Assembly: GCA_018398765.1 (NCBI GenBank)
Contig: JAHBMJ010001086.1
Coordinates: forward strand, 5,375 to 31,398
Source of the DNA: Chromera velia
Taxonomy: Eukaryota; Sar; Chromeraceae
DNA length: 26,024 bases
Reading direction: 5' to 3'
This document shows, in pieces, positions 23,622-26,024 of this stretch. Made by a program: the position numbers and the translations under genes. Under the pieces are notes generated by a model. That model did not search any database. It was not told where the DNA came from and saw only the letters and a program-made list of their open reading frames with translations. The stretch's first letter is position 1. The number at the start of each line of letters is the position of its first letter.

Positions 23622-26024
23622 ATGCCGGCAAAGCGCGCCAATGCCGAGGCTGCAGCAGCTGCCGCCGGGTCGGAAAAGCGCCCTCGCATGGGCCCTCTGG
23701 ACTCTGAGGAGGGAGACGCCGAGATGGAGGATGCCGACGTACAGCAGAAGGAAGAGTACGACGGCCCCACCTGTGACGGCCTCGACATGAACGAGGACTC
23801 AGATCCGGACTTGAGTGACTTCGACGTTGACAATGCCAATGCCGGCCAGGTGCGTGAGAGGAGAAAGAGGGCAGCCAACGTGATGTACCAGAAACAGAAG
23901 AAGGCTGCGGGCATCGACGAGGACGCGGGGCCTGCAGAGGAGGCAGACCCGGAAGAGAAGGAGGACGAGAGAGGACAGGCGATTGAGCCCTTCAACATGA
24001 GAGAGGAGATGGCCACAGGCGACTTTGATGAATTCGGAAATTATGTCCCGAAGAAGAAACCAGAGGAGGGGATGAGAGACGCCTGGCTGGACTCTGTCGA
24101 TCAAGAGGCGGGTGATTCCAAGTTCAAGGTCGGCCTTTGTTTGTTTATATTCTTCTCCTTGCTGTTTCATTCATTTATTTGTTTCAAACATGTTGACATG
24201 AAGTCCAACTGCTCCAGACTCGAAGACCGTCTTTGGTGTCCTCGTCTGGGTGTGCTTGTCCTCCGTGGTTTTTTTGCTTATGCGTGGCTCTTCGGCTTGG
24301 ATGTTTTATCTTTTGGGTGGCCGCTTAAGTTTTCACCCTTTCGCGCAGATTCCCGCGCTGTCATGCTCCTTTGAGGTCCCCCCCCTCTCTCTCTTTTTCC
24401 CAGACTCCTTGCCCAGAGCCCATCCGTCTTCAAGTCCATCCCTTCGCTCCCCCTGTTTGTTTTCACTCCCTGCCTGTCTGTGAGCTTACAGGACGACGAC
24501 GAGCGTGCGAAGGTCCAGAAGCTGAAGGAGAAGGCAGAGGCGGAGCAGAAGGTCGTGGAGGTTGACGTGACGGCATTTCTCTCTGAGTTGTGTGGAATTC
24601 TGGCGACTGACGATGAGACACCTATGGTGGCTTTGAGACGGTTGAAGGAGGGAGGGTCGAAGAAGCCTGTGTTCCAGATCAGGAAGCAGAAGAAAAAGGA
24701 CAAGGAGAAGGAGGAGGGAAAGAAGATGTCCGAAGAAGACCAAAAGGCATTCGATAGACTCACAGAGCTGTGCGATGGCCTCATGTCCAAGGGAAGCAGT
24801 CAGTCGTTTGGGTGGTTCTCTCTTTGTTCTTGTTCTTGCAATTTTCAGACAGACAGATATTGGGAGTGCCCCCTCATCTTTCAAGGAAGCCGTCAGTCAG
24901 GGCAATCACAGACGGTGTCTGTTTTCTCTGACGTGAGTCAAAAAGCAAAAGGGAAGAAGAAACTGACACTGCAGAAGGGAAGAGATCGACAACGAAAGAC
25001 GACAAAAAGAGTAACATGGATAAGCGAGAGAAGAAACAAGCGAAGAGAGAAAGAAAGCTGGGAAAAAGGCAGATATGAAGCGACAGGTCGACACAAAGAT
25101 GTGTACACCTTTTTTTCTCTCTCTTCACCCATTCCATTCTCTCCCCTCTGCTCCATTATCTTCATTCATTTGGGCTTTCATCTGTTCTGCTTCGCTTTTG
25201 ATGTCTCATTTCTGTGCTTGCCTGCAAAAGTGCAGTACGTTTCTCAATCTATGACGGGAGCACAAACTGGCATTGAGTTCCCCTCCCCCCTTTCCGCCTG
25301 CCCGAATATGTCTATCTCTGCAGACGCCTACTTCATGAGCAAGCGGCAGATAGAGGAGAGCCTCCAGAGACGGACGGCCGGAGGAGGGGCAGCGGCACCC
25401 TCGGGAGGAGCGGCCGCAGCAGCAGCAGCAGCAGCAGCTGGAAGTGAGTGAGTGAAGGAGTGGGGAGTGAGTACTGAGTGAGGAAGGGGGGAAATGGGGG
25501 CCAAGAGAGATGAGATTTGAGTGGGGTGGACGGGTGCTCCGAATCTTCTCCCCGCCTCATGAGAGGCTCCTTCCTTTTCCTTTCAGCTCTATTTAAGTCC
25601 ACATACCTGGAAGGGATCTCTGAGTGGCTCTCTGTATGGATTGATTGAGCCTCTGACTGTTTCTCTTTTCCTGTTGACATGCTTGCCTGCGTGGTTGTCT
25701 GCAGGCTCTTCTTCGGAAGCAGAGGAGACGGGGGAGACAGAGTCTCTTTTTTGGCAGTACAGGTCTGTTTGGCAGTACAGGTCTGTCCGCCTGTCTGACA
25801 GTCTCTTTGTTTTGTACTTTTGCGTATATATGTCTCGTTGCTGCTCCTTTTGGCTTTCTACTGTTTTGCCTGAATGTTCTGGGGAAGGGAGGACAAGCAC
25901 AGCCAGAACGTGTGTCTGACCCTCAGCAAGCCGCCCTGTCTCTCTGCCTCCGTGCTTCATTGAGTGTCCATGGAATCGCTGCTGCAGATTTTACGCATAC
26001 ACGACGAGTCTCCCCTCCCCCCCC
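23622..26024 (+). CDS. CD2BP2: CD2BP2/LIN1-like U5 snRNP protein, 3' partial
   Basis: Exons: 23622-24128, 24492-24798, 25324-25443, 25705-25762 (or -25780) and 25988 to beyond the window; phases agree. CD2BP2 (yeast Lin1/Snu40) joins the U5 snRNP through a C-terminal GYF domain and leaves before tri-snRNP activation. Exon 1 has a basic segment (RERRKRAANVMYQKQKKA), then IEPFNMREEMATGDFDEFGN and MRDAWLDSVD, matching the family's 'PFN..EEM..G.FD..GNY...RD.WLD' signature (residues about 121-160). Exon 2 has VALRRL and AFDRLTELCDGLMSKG, also family-like. Exon 3 ends in a GCA-encoded poly-Ala run. Exon 4 ends in SLFWQYR, which fits the start of the GYF domain; its GPF core would lie beyond the window. 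A nuclear location is expected. The first ATG after the upstream region was chosen. Confidence 0.82.
25415..25440 (+). repeat. GCA trinucleotide run encoding poly-alanine
   Basis: GCC/GCA codons in exon 3 of the CD2BP2-like gene encode about nine consecutive alanines; a second Ala run is near residue 10 of the same protein. Confidence 0.85.
25753..25788 (+). repeat. 18-bp tandem duplication spanning a 5' splice site
   Basis: Two adjacent units, GGCAGTACAGGTCTGTTT and GGCAGTACAGGTCTGTCC, each contain CAG TAC AG|GTCTGT. This creates two equivalent donors 18 bp apart (after 25762 and after 25780), both in the same frame; use of the second would add SVWQYR. Confidence 0.85.

Overview
The window is nuclear DNA from a eukaryotic alga. 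Its genes are broken by many short introns (about 300-700 bp, GT...AG), the intergenic space is rich in microsatellites and mobile elements, and the proteins are eukaryotic. The ClpP protease gene encodes a classical signal peptide whose predicted cleavage leaves Phe at +1 (TAA|FSP), the hallmark of import into a red-algal-derived complex plastid. With mitochondrial-type proteins and frequent TGCATGC motifs, this best fits a chromerid-like alveolate (for example Chromera). Genus is inference; another secondary-plastid alga is possible.

Layout. 1-3725 (+): 3' part of an eight-exon gene, possibly a mitochondrial ribosomal protein with a helix-turn-helix-like segment. 3726-7754: no convincing gene; it holds an 813-bp inverted-repeat DNA transposon (4077-4889) abutting a 5'-truncated LINE 3' end with a (TCAA)n tail (4900-5689), then repeats. 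7755-8963 (-): an intronless protein with two SnoaL/NTF2-like domains, bacterial in style. 9749-11242 (+): two-exon plastid-targeted ClpP. 11865-15216: a complete 3.35-kb LTR retroelement on the minus strand with 471/477-bp LTRs, 4-bp target duplication, primer-binding site and polypurine tract, but no recognisable gag or pol; it carries an exon-like fragment. 15985-16284 (+): a small secreted protein with eight cysteines. 16285-19101: AT-rich, no gene. 19102-23016 (-): a four-exon fused E1-alpha/E1-beta thiamine-diphosphate 2-oxoacid dehydrogenase with a mitochondrial-type presequence. 23622 to the end (+): a CD2BP2/LIN1-like U5 snRNP protein, running off the window.

The genes do not form a pathway; each is an independent housekeeping or accessory gene. 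The E1 fusion and CD2BP2 genes are divergent over a 605-bp shared upstream region, and the SnoaL and clpP genes are divergent over about 785 bp. The most interesting signals are the gutted LTR element whose two LTRs differ almost only by transitions, the fused E1 enzyme, the bacterial-looking SnoaL gene, and the simple repeats and small duplications located exactly at splice sites.

All exon structures were assembled by eye from reading frame, phase and splice consensus. Homology statements rest on remembered family motifs, not on a search.
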